A DNA stretch of 64,000 bases, from assembly GCA_016868315.1 (NCBI GenBank), contig VGHE01000003.1, positions 1-64,000 on the forward strand, read 5' to 3'. This DNA comes from Betaproteobacteria bacterium. GTDB lineage: Bacteria; Bdellovibrionota_B; Oligoflexia; Silvanigrellales; Silvanigrellaceae. Numbering within the stretch: the stretch's first letter is position 1; each line of letters starts with the position of its first letter. Positions 9,610 to 17,596 of the stretch are shown here, piece after piece. The position numbers were made by a program, and so were the translations under genes. The notes under the pieces are model-generated. The model was not told the DNA's origin. It worked only from the letters and a program-made list of their open reading frames with translations, and ran no database searches.

Positions 9610-10921
9610 CACCCTGAGGACAGCTGCCTTTATCTGCCTTCCGGGTTTTCACACAGGACGCAAAAGTGTTCATTGCTGTTTTCCAGTTTTGATCGACCGT
9701 GTAAACCTTGCTCACGTATGAGAATTGCGATTGCATACCCATGGGCGAGCCAATCTTGCTCACATCAAAACCAGTGAGTGTGGTGTACTCTTTTTCAAAG
9801 TTTTCAAAGAACGCAGGACCCCAGATATTTGCGTATTGCTCCGGACGCACCCAGCTTGGAGGGACGTTGCCGTGCAGAAGGCCAACAGCAATGCTCAGCC
9901 GACCGTTGAGAAGGTTTTCGGCTGCGGCCAATCGGGTTGCAACATTTTGTGCGGCGAACAAGTCGGATTGCTCTTTGAGAACAAAGACATCTCCCAAGTC
10001 ACGGAGAATCACGCGGCCTGTAGGTTTCTTTTGCTTATCGAGCTCAATGAGGAAGTTTTGTGAATGCGGCGAATCAAATGATAGCCCCCAGATTCCAGCA
10101 AACTCAGCCAGTGCACGCCCCAATGGTTTCACGTAGTATTCGTTCCAGAACTCAACGGGGTTTTCTTTTCCAGCGAGTTCTTTACCCACTTGTTCATGAA
10201 GTGCACTGAAACCAGGGAGATAGTATTTATCGCAAGTGGCAACTTCACCCACCAAACGTACCACGTTTGATTGGTCGATGTCTGCAATTCCGAATGCCAT
10301 CGGTTCCTGAAGGATAACTGCATTTTTGAGTTTTAAGTTTTTCTCAAGGCGCGCAACGTAATCGGAAACAGCGCGGATATCTTGGCCGTCTTTCCAATCT
10401 TGTTTTTTATCCTTCCAATTGCCACCTGTCTTGTTAGTTGATGCCTTCAGTGAAAAACTGTATCCGGTCGCTGGGTCAATCACCAACATACTGCGTGATG
10501 CAGTGAGATAGCCATTGAAATACTCCTGCTGCACAGGCTTTTTACCTGTCTTTTTCTCCAGGAATGTCTCCACTTCGGTGAACCATTTGGTGTCTTCCTG
10601 TTGCACAATCCAGCGGACGAATTTTTTGCCGTCTTTCTCGAAGAAGAAGGCATCTTTGATTTCCTTTGGAGTGCTCTCTGCAACGTCACTTTCAATTAAT
10701 TCTAACGGAATCTCGTAGTTTTTGAGCTTGAGAAGAGTCGAGGCTCGCTTGCTGACGCCGTTGGCCTCATTCTCCCATTTTGCCAGTTGACGCAGACACT
10801 CGTTACCTTGAATTTTGTCTTGTTCGCTGACCTTCTTGCTGTCGACGTTGAAGTCACGAGTCTTACACGCAGTCCCAAGCAATATCAGCGCGGAAACGGA
10901 AATCAGGCTGCCACGGATCAT
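9590..10921 (-). CDS. Lipoprotein with a C-terminal motif resembling NIS/IucA-type synthetases
   Basis: 443 residues with a strong ribosome site (GGGAGGAATTTTAA-ATG). The signal ends in the lipobox LLGTACK (Cys near residue 19). The middle contains NEYYVKPLGRAL and then PHSQNFLIEL...GRVILRDLGDV (residues about 285-315). This spacing of a His-x-Gln-Asn and an Arg-Asp pair recalls the active site of IucA/IucC-type and related kinase-like enzymes, where the His/Gln/Asn and Asp bind nucleotide. The rest is not recognisable. If real, it is an exported protein with a nucleotide-binding-like fold, which would be odd in the periplasm; the likeness may be coincidental. Confidence 0.7.
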   Translation of the reverse strand: MIRGSLISVSALILLGTACKTRDFNVDSKKVSEQDKIQGNECLRQLAKWENEANGVSKRASTLLKLKNYEIPLELIESDVAESTPKEIKDAFFFEKDGKKFVRWIVQQEDTKWFTEVETFLEKKTGKKPVQQEYFNGYLTASRSMLVIDPATGYSFSLKASTNKTGGNWKDKKQDWKDGQDIRAVSDYVARLEKNLKLKNAVILQEPMAFGIADIDQSNVVRLVGEVATCDKYYLPGFSALHEQVGKELAGKENPVEFWNEYYVKPLGRALAEFAGIWGLSFDSPHSQNFLIELDKQKKPTGRVILRDLGDVFVLKEQSDLFAAQNVATRLAAAENLLNGRLSIAVGLLHGNVPPSWVRPEQYANIWGPAFFENFEKEYTTLTGFDVSKIGSPMGMQSQFSYVSKVYTVDQNWKTAMNTFASCVKTRKADKGSCPQGVTERQR

Positions 10922-11026
10922 TTAAAATTCCTCCCTTTCTCGGATCGAACACTTCAATTGAAGCAGAACCGAATCACCGGAGGGCGGAAGGAATGAGAGA
11001 GCTTGTGGAACTCATGTCGGGGAATG

Positions 11027-11054
11027 AAAAAAGTGCACAGCTGCCTCTGTGTGC
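11027..11054 (-). terminator. Probable intrinsic terminator of the serine-protease gene
   Basis: On the minus strand an imperfect hairpin (GCACACAG...GCTGTGC) is followed by a run of six T. It lies about 40 bases past the stop of the trypsin-like protease gene. Confidence 0.5.
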
Positions 11055-11091
11055 TCCTTGAAGGGCTCGGCTGTATCGAGAGGGAGTGAAT

Positions 11092-12249
11092 TCACTTGCA
11101 GTACGGGAGAACGCTTTGATTCGATGAGCCACGCTTTGAGCTTACAGCGACCTTCGGTGAAGAAGTTTTTCCGTCTGTGTCGCCGCCTTCAGGTGTGAAT
11201 ACATCTGTATCACGAGGCTCCGATGCATCTGGCCCGGAACTTGCCGAAGGCGTGCTTCCACCCATTCCCCCCCAGGCGGGCGACTGAGCCACGCTCTGTG
11301 GGTCGCCAGAAACGTTGAGTTTGTAGCCAATCTGTTGCTCTATCCATCCCATGAAAGGTGCCACGAGAGTGTAGTTATAATCAGCTTCTTCGCAGCTTGA
11401 ACCCAGGCCTTGAACGGTGCTGTGTACGCCCTGAACGACACCGAAAACGTTCGCCTTGCCTCGGACGAAGCCAGGTCCACCGCTATCGCCGAAACATGCG
11501 CCACGTGTGGAGCCTGAAGTGTCAACGATGCGGATCTGATCGCGCAGTGGCGAGCCTGGGTAGTTCGCTGCATTAATTAGGTTGGCAACAGAGGAATCAG
11601 CTCGCCGTTTCAGTCCAGAATCTCTGTTCGACGTTCCGGTTACACCATAACCAATGGCAGTAATGCCTGAGCCCGCTGCGAGTGACCCCGGGTTGCGCAC
11701 GAAGGAAGCCACCAATTGTGACGATGGCACGGAACGAGTGAGCTTCAGAACAGCAATGTCAGCGTTTGAGTAATTGGCTCTGTTACCCGTGTAATCCGGG
11801 TGCGTGATGACACGCTCAGCCTCAATAACATCGCTGGCATCGAGATTTCGGAGCTCTTCATTGAAGGTGATGTAAACCTTGCGGCTCGTTGCATTAGCTG
11901 GCGGTTGAAAACAGTGCGCTGCGGACAGGACAACGTCTTTGCCTGCGACGACTCCCGTGCAGGTTCCACCTGAACTGTTTCCGTCGCTGAGTGTGTACTG
12001 CATGAGAATACCGACCACAGTACGTTCGAGTGGGTCGCTGTTTCCGGCAACCACACCGTTGACAATTCCAAGTCCAGCCGGGCTCTCCGGTTTACTTTTG
12101 TTTGCCGAAAAGGGATTTGGAACACACAGACGTACTGGAACTTTCATCGCAGTTTGGGGTTTTGAACACCCGGTGACAACAACAAATGCAAGTGTGAAGG
12201 CCGAGATGACCGAGCAGATTCCTGCTGCGTGCCGAGCGCCTAATGCCAT
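11092..12249 (-). CDS. Trypsin-like (S1 family) serine protease, lipoprotein
   Basis: 385 residues from ATG 12249, preceded by a near-perfect GGAGGTGAT; a longer start at 12264 would place that site inside the gene. The signal peptide ends in lipobox VVTGC (Cys28), so the protease is probably lipid-anchored. The catalytic triad is visible: His112 in LSAAHC, Asp164 in NADIAVLKL and Ser256 in GDSGGP. The start of the mature domain is GIVNGVVAG (residue 61), the usual IVGG-type activation site, so it may be made as a zymogen. Residues after about 320 are a Ser/Gly/Asp-rich tail. Likely role: degradation or processing of extracellular protein. Confidence 0.92.
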   Translation of the reverse strand: MALGARHAAGICSVISAFTLAFVVVTGCSKPQTAMKVPVRLCVPNPFSANKSKPESPAGLGIVNGVVAGNSDPLERTVVGILMQYTLSDGNSSGGTCTGVVAGKDVVLSAAHCFQPPANATSRKVYITFNEELRNLDASDVIEAERVITHPDYTGNRANYSNADIAVLKLTRSVPSSQLVASFVRNPGSLAAGSGITAIGYGVTGTSNRDSGLKRRADSSVANLINAANYPGSPLRDQIRIVDTSGSTRGACFGDSGGPGFVRGKANVFGVVQGVHSTVQGLGSSCEEADYNYTLVAPFMGWIEQQIGYKLNVSGDPQSVAQSPAWGGMGGSTPSASSGPDASEPRDTDVFTPEGGDTDGKTSSPKVAVSSKRGSSNQSVLPYCK

Positions 12250-12359
12250 GCCGATCACCTCCATAAGAGTTATCGGCTTTTTGGCAGCAAGGGCTGAATT
12301 TAAACATCAATGCACTGAGATTACGGAATCTTGGGTGGGTGGCAGTCGATGATCAGAAG

Positions 12360-13016
12360 TTAGTCTTGCCACCAGGCAACCCCATTGGGGAGTTCATTGG
12401 CCGAGGGAAGCGCCTGCGCCTCGGGCCAACGCAGAGTTCCAAGTTTGCGGAGCTTTTCTAATAATTGAAGCGACGCCGACGCAGCAGAAGCATTGCTGCT
12501 CATTGCCTGGCCAACGTCATCTACGAGCTCGGCCATTTTCAACTCGGGCCACTCTGTCGCCAAGGTGTTATCAGGGCGCAGGAGAAAGATGCGCTCTTTC
12601 ATGTTGAAAAACACAAGCAGAGCGTTCCGCGCCTTGGTGCGCGCCAATCCCAAATCAGAAAAACATTTTTCAGCCTGCAGCATCACACCCTGCTGACGCT
12701 CGTGTTTGAACCTGAGGAGCCGGAAAATCCATGCGCTCTGCCAAGCAGACGTGGGCAGAAGAAGTGCAAAAAACACCACTAGTCCCAACAACCAAGCTGG
12801 CACGGGTATCCAGAAAGCCTCGGCAATGAGTTCGGCAGCAACGGCGAGCAAGGCAATCATGCGCGCAGCTGCAAAAGAGACCAGCGCAGGTTTATCGGTG
12901 AACGCAACGACGACCTCGAGAGGGAATTTCTGCTCGAGTTCAAGAATCAGGCGTTCAATTTCCTGTTGTTCATTTCTTGAAATCCACTTTTGGAGCTTGT
13001 TCGAGTGTTTTGACAT
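12360..13016 (-). CDS. TPM-domain membrane protein
   Basis: 218 residues. The N-terminal part (ERLILELEQKFPLEVVVAFTD) matches the first helix and strand of a TPM (Psb32/MOLO-1/TPM) domain. Two hydrophobic segments follow (FWIPVPAWLLGLVVFFALLL), and the domain resumes with LGLARTKARNALLVFFNMKERIFLLRPD and ELVDDVGQAM. I use ATG 13016, which overlaps the end of lemA by 47 bases; an upstream start at 13124 would overlap 155 bases. No strong ribosome site is visible, so translation may depend on lemA translation. Third gene of a TPM-LemA-TPM operon. Function of the domain is unsettled; membrane stress or repair roles have been suggested. Confidence 0.78.
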   Translation of the reverse strand: MSKHSNKLQKWISRNEQQEIERLILELEQKFPLEVVVAFTDKPALVSFAAARMIALLAVAAELIAEAFWIPVPAWLLGLVVFFALLLPTSAWQSAWIFRLLRFKHERQQGVMLQAEKCFSDLGLARTKARNALLVFFNMKERIFLLRPDNTLATEWPELKMAELVDDVGQAMSSNASAASASLQLLEKLRKLGTLRWPEAQALPSANELPNGVAWWQD

Positions 13017-13572
13017 CTTTGTCGGAACCCCACTGCGGCAGAGGTTTGTAGTGATAAATAAAATTGTTGGTGATGCTGGTTGGGAAAATTGTGATTTGAT
13101 TGTTGTGCTCTTCAATGGCTGCAATCACGCGCTGCCGCGCAACCGTAATGCGATTCTCAGTTCCCTCGAGCTGCACCTGAAGGTCACGATAACTTTCTGA
13201 GGCTTTGAGCTGGGGATAGTTTTCGCTCACCACCATAAGGCGCGAAAGTGCGCTGCTCAAAGATGCTTGCGCACTCTGAAATTGACGCACGGATTCTGCG
13301 TCCCCAAGGTTCACCTGCATCTGGGTTGCTTTGGCACGGGCATTGACCACAGCCTCGAGGGTTTCCTTTTCAGTTGCAGCTGTGGCTTTAACGACTTCGA
13401 CCAAATTCGGAACCAAATCGGCACGGCGTTGGTATTGGTTTGTGACCTCTGCGTAGGCAGCATCAACCGCGTTCTTTGATTTTGGAATACTCTGCAAACC
13501 ACACCCCGTGACACCTGCGCCAGATGCGATGAGGGTGGAAGCAATCAAGAGTCTGTTTTTCATAACGTTCAT
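12970..13572 (-). CDS. lemA: LemA family lipoprotein
   Basis: 200 residues from ATG 13572 after AAGGAG. Signal with lipobox GVTGC near residue 22, then the LemA core: NQYQRRADLVPNLVEVVKATAATEKETLEAVVNARAKA and LMVVSENYPQLKASESYRDLQVQLEGTENRI, followed by FPTSITNNFI. LemA forms a helical bundle of unknown biochemical role and is usually encoded beside TPM-domain proteins, exactly as here. Most LemA proteins have an N-terminal transmembrane helix; here a lipoprotein signal takes that place. Confidence 0.95.
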   Translation of the reverse strand: MNVMKNRLLIASTLIASGAGVTGCGLQSIPKSKNAVDAAYAEVTNQYQRRADLVPNLVEVVKATAATEKETLEAVVNARAKATQMQVNLGDAESVRQFQSAQASLSSALSRLMVVSENYPQLKASESYRDLQVQLEGTENRITVARQRVIAAIEEHNNQITIFPTSITNNFIYHYKPLPQWGSDKDVKTLEQAPKVDFKK

Positions 13573-13594
13573 TGTTTGAACTCCTTTTGAATGT

Positions 13595-14389
13595 TTACCA
13601 ATCGCCACTTGCGCCACCACCGGAGAATCCTCCACCTCCGCCACCCCAGCCACCACCCCAGCCGCCGCGCGATCCGGAACCGTATGAGCCATGATAGGAA
13701 TCGTTCACACCGCCCGTTTCCCACGCTGAGCGTCCTCTGCCTCCTCTTCTAACGATACTCTGGAAGAGGAGGCCGCCAATAAACAGGAGAATCAAAAAAA
13801 TGTAGAGGAGAGTCAGGTTGAGTGGATTGTGCTTGTCCTGGACGTCATCGGCTGAGCTCTGTCCGGGACGTACGAGTCTTTCAATTTCATCAATCAGCGC
13901 AAGTAATGCTGAATCGGTTGTGCCTGTGCGTAGACCAGGTACGAGGTATTTCCGGAGCAAACGGGAGGCCATGATATCCGGTATCACACCTTCAAGTCCC
14001 TGACCCACCTCAAGGCGATAGCGCCGCTCTGATTTTGCGATGGTCAACAAAAGACCATCATCCCTTTCAATGTTGCCAAGCTTCCATTTTTCAACAGCAC
14101 GCAGGCTGAGGGTTTCTATGGGTTCACCCTCGAGAGATTTCAGTGTCCAGATTTGCATCTGCGGTCCACCACTCTGCTTGAGTGTCGTCAGGCGCTCTCG
14201 GAGCCGTTCCTCTTCAGAGCGAGATAGGAATTCTCCAGAGTCAATGACCGGAGAGGAGAGTTCCGGAATGGAAACCTCGGCCTGCGCAGACCGATGAACA
14301 AAGGTAAACGGGTTCAGAAACAAGGCCACACACACCAGCACACAGTAGCGCAGGAGGGGAGTGAGCATTGTATTGTGTTGAGGCAACAT
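13595..14389 (-). CDS. TPM-domain exported membrane protein (YgcG type)
   Basis: 264 residues with a signal peptide (cleavage near AQA, residue 37), then a TPM domain: SSPVIDSGEFLSRSEEERLRERL, QMQIWTLKSLEGEPIE, NIERDDGLLLTIAKSERRYRLEVGQGLEGVIPD. A single membrane helix at about 193-212 is followed by a Gly-rich tail ending GGGFSGGGASGDW, the classical end of YgcG-type TPM proteins. The start follows GGGAGAACG. First gene of the TPM-lemA-TPM operon; 22 bases separate it from lemA. Confidence 0.92.
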   Translation of the reverse strand: MLPQHNTMLTPLLRYCVLVCVALFLNPFTFVHRSAQAEVSIPELSSPVIDSGEFLSRSEEERLRERLTTLKQSGGPQMQIWTLKSLEGEPIETLSLRAVEKWKLGNIERDDGLLLTIAKSERRYRLEVGQGLEGVIPDIMASRLLRKYLVPGLRTGTTDSALLALIDEIERLVRPGQSSADDVQDKHNPLNLTLLYIFLILLFIGGLLFQSIVRRGGRGRSAWETGGVNDSYHGSYGSGSRGGWGGGWGGGGGGFSGGGASGDW

Positions 14390-14575
14390 CGTTCTCCCAA
14401 GTTCGACTCATGACGCGGTGAGTGTTTGTTTGTCACAGCGAAGTTTAGGCAATTGAGTTGATCAAGGCAATAATATCATTGTCAAAAGGTGTGGGATTAA
14501 AAAAAAATTGTGACTCTCTATCGGAGGCCTCTCTGGGGTGATACAAGTGCCCAACATTTATGGGAGAGATACCTC

Positions 14576-15193
14576 ATGCTTCAGACACAGCTGCAAAAAA
14601 TTAGTTACATTATCGGTCTCGACATCGGTCGCAATCTTGCCAACCAGGGCATCGATATCGAAGCTCAAGCTCTCTCCGCCGGCGTCGCCGATGCCTTGAA
14701 CGATGCCGCTCCAAAATTTTCGGACGATGAAATCCAAGCGATCATGACCGCTTTCCAAACCGAGATGGAAGCCAAGCAGGCAAAAATGCAGGCTGCAGCA
14801 ACCGAGAAAAACACCTCCGAAGGCCAGACCTTTCTTGAGCTCAACCGCCACAAAGCGGGTGTTGTGACCCTGGCTTCAGGATTGCAATACCGTGAAGTGA
14901 AGGCGGGCACAGGAAAATCGCCCAAGGCAACAGACAAGGTCACAACGCACTATAAAGGCACATTGCTCGATGGCAGCGTGTTCGACAGCTCCTATGATCG
15001 TGGCGAGCCTGCAACCTTCCCTGTGAATGGTGTGATTGCTGGCTGGACAGAAGCTCTCCAACTCATGAAAGAGGGCGCTGTGTGGGAACTGTTCATTCCA
15101 TCGGATCTTGCATACGGAGCGCGCGGCGCAGGTGGCAAAATTGGCCCCAACGCAACGCTCGTTTTCACAGTTGAACTCATTAGCGTTCACTGA
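14576..15193 (+). CDS. FKBP-type peptidyl-prolyl isomerase (FklB/FkpA-like)
   Basis: 205 residues from ATG 14576, after GGGAGAGATACCTC. Residues 1-95 are the helical dimerisation domain (KISYIIGLDIGRNLANQGIDIE ... FSDDEIQAIMTAFQTEM). Residues 105-205 are the FKBP catalytic domain: SGLQYREVKAGTGKSPKATD, VTTHYKGTLLDGSVFDSSYDRGEP, VIAGWTEALQLMKEGAVWELFIPSDLAYG. It speeds cis-trans isomerisation of prolyl bonds during protein folding. No signal peptide is visible, so it is probably cytoplasmic and closer to FklB than to periplasmic FkpA. Confidence 0.95.
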   Translation: MLQTQLQKISYIIGLDIGRNLANQGIDIEAQALSAGVADALNDAAPKFSDDEIQAIMTAFQTEMEAKQAKMQAAATEKNTSEGQTFLELNRHKAGVVTLASGLQYREVKAGTGKSPKATDKVTTHYKGTLLDGSVFDSSYDRGEPATFPVNGVIAGWTEALQLMKEGAVWELFIPSDLAYGARGAGGKIGPNATLVFTVELISVH

Positions 15194-15252
15194 GCGTTCA
15201 TCGCACGTGGGTGCGCTTCAGGGTTTGCCTGCGCAACCTCTGGGGCGAACCC

Positions 15253-16302
15253 TCAAAGAGACTTAGAACAAACCTCGAAGCCGTGGCGTGCCCCGGCTTT
15301 CATTTTTTCCCCTGTTTTCTTTCCGTGTGCATCGAGCTTTCGGGTATCGGCCACGAGCTGGTCAATGGGTTTGCGCAGGCGCGCTGCGAGTTTTGTCATT
15401 TGATATGCATAGCCCATGCTGTATGCCTCGAGTTCTGCCAGTGCGGCAGAGCGCTTGAGCTGAGCCATCCGGCATCCCAAATAGAATCCGGCATAAGCCT
15501 TGTAGGTTTGGTTCTCTCCCTCGGCGACACCTGGCAGGGTTGCCAGACCTGTGCGTATTGAGAAGAGGACGGCGAGGAAATCGCGACTGTAATCGTTCTG
15601 GCCCTGGGCTGGGAAAACTGCATATTGAGTGAGAGCTGGAAAGACGCGCGCGTATTCCTCAAGGCGCTTTTCCTTCAGTAGATTTGCCTTGAGCCTGTCT
15701 GCCTGAACAGCGTTGTCGTCGAGTCCAAGGAAACCAGCGAGAAGCGCGATGCGCTGTGTGCGGTTGTTTAATGTTGCTGGAAGGCTGCGTGCAAGAATTT
15801 GGTTAAAATCGACCTCTGTGGAGTTGGCAATCTCTTTTCCGAGGGCATTTACCGCTTGCGGAAGCAGTGCAATGAGCTCCTTATCCTGCGTTATTTCCGC
15901 TGCGGATTCCACATCAGCTGCCATGCAGAACGGGCCGTAAAGATCGTTTTCGTTCCGGCAGTAGGGCTTGAGGATAGCAACCGAGTCTTTCACAAATCCG
16001 TTGGGAACTTTGGCCACGAGACGGGTGATGTTGTTCATTGCTGTGTTGGCAGTTGTGACGGGCTCATTGAGCGAACGGATTTTGAGGCTCTCTTTGCAGT
16101 CAAACTCAAGCGCAGTCTCGAGTTCGTCTGGATTCAGCCGTGTTCCCGGCCAGGCTTTCTCAAGTGCTTTGAAAGAATCGGTGGCGCAGGCTGAAAGACG
16201 CGCGAGCGAGCGGCTGTTCCCATAATCCGGTGCAACTTTGCAGCCCAACATGAGGCCGAGCACGGAGCCAAGAGCAGCAAGCGCAATTGAGTAGCGTGGC
16301 AT
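15253..16302 (-). CDS. Predicted lipoprotein of unknown function
   Basis: 349 residues from ATG 16302, which has GGAGAGGCG 5 bases upstream. The signal ends in lipobox LGLMLGC (Cys near residue 21). The mature part is mostly helical with several Cys (LSACATD, EFDCKE, YCRNEND, PFCMAAD, YLGCRMA, FEVCSKS) that could form disulfides in the periplasm. No family recognised. It follows the SohB gene in the same direction (51 bases apart), so the two may share a transcript, and it converges on the FKBP gene. Confidence 0.65.
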   Translation of the reverse strand: MPRYSIALAALGSVLGLMLGCKVAPDYGNSRSLARLSACATDSFKALEKAWPGTRLNPDELETALEFDCKESLKIRSLNEPVTTANTAMNNITRLVAKVPNGFVKDSVAILKPYCRNENDLYGPFCMAADVESAAEITQDKELIALLPQAVNALGKEIANSTEVDFNQILARSLPATLNNRTQRIALLAGFLGLDDNAVQADRLKANLLKEKRLEEYARVFPALTQYAVFPAQGQNDYSRDFLAVLFSIRTGLATLPGVAEGENQTYKAYAGFYLGCRMAQLKRSAALAELEAYSMGYAYQMTKLAARLRKPIDQLVADTRKLDAHGKKTGEKMKAGARHGFEVCSKSL

Positions 16303-16353
16303 ATTGACGCCTCTCCACAAGAGAAAGAAACAAATGACAACTCACCGCCAAGT

Positions 16354-17373
16354 TCAGACGAGACTCGATGGTCTCATGAGGCCAGCAATTTCGTTGCGGA
16401 CAGAGGTAAAAAACTTTTTGAGCAATTTGGTTTTTAAATCCTGCTTCTCCTCAGATTTAATGAGGTAGACGTCTGCGGTTTTGCCCATTTCTACGAGAAG
16501 GTCATCGCTGGTGTTCAGGGCATCCACAAGCTGGAGCTTGAGCGCTTCCGATGCAGGCCAAACATCGCCCGTGGCCACCTGGGCAATGTCCACCTGGGGG
16601 CGAAACTCAGCCACGTGCTTTTTGAAGAGGTCGTGGATGAGGTTGAGCTGCTCTTTCAACTTGCCGCGTTTCTCTTCGGTCAATTCGCCGAAAAGGGTGA
16701 CGTTGCGTTTGTTTTCACCGGCAGTTTGCTCGATGTAATCAATCTCGTGTTTTTTCAGAAATCGGTTGAGGTTTGGTGTTCCCATGATCACCCCAATTGA
16801 GCCAATGAAGGCAAACGGCGCTGCTACAATTCGGTTTGCAACACAGGCAATCATGTAACCGCCGCTGGCCGCAACTTTGTCGACCGCGGCTGTGACGTGG
16901 ATATTGCGGCTCCTGAGGCGAGCAATTTGAGAAGCAGCAAGACCGTACGAGTGCACCACACCGCCAGGGCTTTCGAGGCGCACAACAACTTCATCTTGCT
17001 GGCGTGCTATCGAAATAAGAGTTGTGATTTGCTCACGCAGGTTTTCGCACTGTGATGCGCCTGGGTCACCCTCAAAATCGACCACAAAAACCCGCTTGCG
17101 CGCGCTCGAGCTCTCTTCCTTTTCCTGTGCCTTTTCGGCCTTCTCACGCTCCTTCAAGAGCGCTTTGATCTCCTTAGGCTTGAGCAGCGCAGCATTCATG
17201 CGGTCGGCGTTGCTTTCCCATTTCTTATTGAGGTGTTCAACGATGATGTTGTCTTCCTCGGGCTTGGGTTTTCTGCGTGCGAGCACCACCAGCAGCAAAG
17301 CAATAATGGCAAGAAACAAAATAACGACTGCCGAGGAAACCGAGAATTGAATCCAGTCGGAAAATGTCTGCAT
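16354..17373 (-). CDS. sohB: SohB-type inner-membrane signal peptide peptidase (S49)
   Basis: 339 residues. One N-terminal membrane helix (residues 12-32), a charged coiled region (38-92), then the S49 peptidase domain: VFVVDFEGD, EVVVRLESPGGVVHSYGLAASQI, nucleophile Ser170 in VAASGGYMIA, GSIGVIMGTPN and the general-base Lys222 in ENKRNVTLFGE. SohB cleaves membrane-embedded or misfolded exported peptides from the periplasmic side. The Ser/Lys dyad is intact, so it is probably active. Confidence 0.95.
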   Translation of the reverse strand: MQTFSDWIQFSVSSAVVILFLAIIALLLVVLARRKPKPEEDNIIVEHLNKKWESNADRMNAALLKPKEIKALLKEREKAEKAQEKEESSSARKRVFVVDFEGDPGASQCENLREQITTLISIARQQDEVVVRLESPGGVVHSYGLAASQIARLRSRNIHVTAAVDKVAASGGYMIACVANRIVAAPFAFIGSIGVIMGTPNLNRFLKKHEIDYIEQTAGENKRNVTLFGELTEEKRGKLKEQLNLIHDLFKKHVAEFRPQVDIAQVATGDVWPASEALKLQLVDALNTSDDLLVEMGKTADVYLIKSEEKQDLKTKLLKKFFTSVRNEIAGLMRPSSLV

Positions 17374-17596
17374 GAGAGTCCTTATCTTCTTCGAGGGTCT
17401 GCTTTTTTTGGTGCTGAGTTTACGGGTGAAAGATTAGCAGGAAGAGTGGGGAGATAGAAGTCTCGGGTGGGTTGATTTTTTTACTTTGCCTATTTGCTGT
17501 GATTTTGGAACCGCTAAAAACTATAAAGTTTTCAGGATTATTGTCCGAACCCTCGGCGCGAAACGATTCGCCTGAGCTGCAGTGGAGTTCGAACTC

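Noticed and set aside
11265-11275. C7 run in the serine protease gene, and similar runs in thyA (about 5031) and the phytase-like gene (about 55922)
   Set aside because: Runs of seven are too short to be called phase-variable without data.
13017-13124. Longer N terminus of the last TPM gene
   Set aside because: It lies inside lemA and has no membrane or TPM character; the later ATG at 13016 fits better.
14390-14575. A9 run and AT-rich stretch as a promoter for the FKBP gene
   Set aside because: No convincing -35/-10 pair with correct spacing.
15220-15253. Imperfect hairpin between the FKBP gene and the lipoprotein gene
   Set aside because: One mismatch, a 14-base loop and no T tract; not reported as a terminator.
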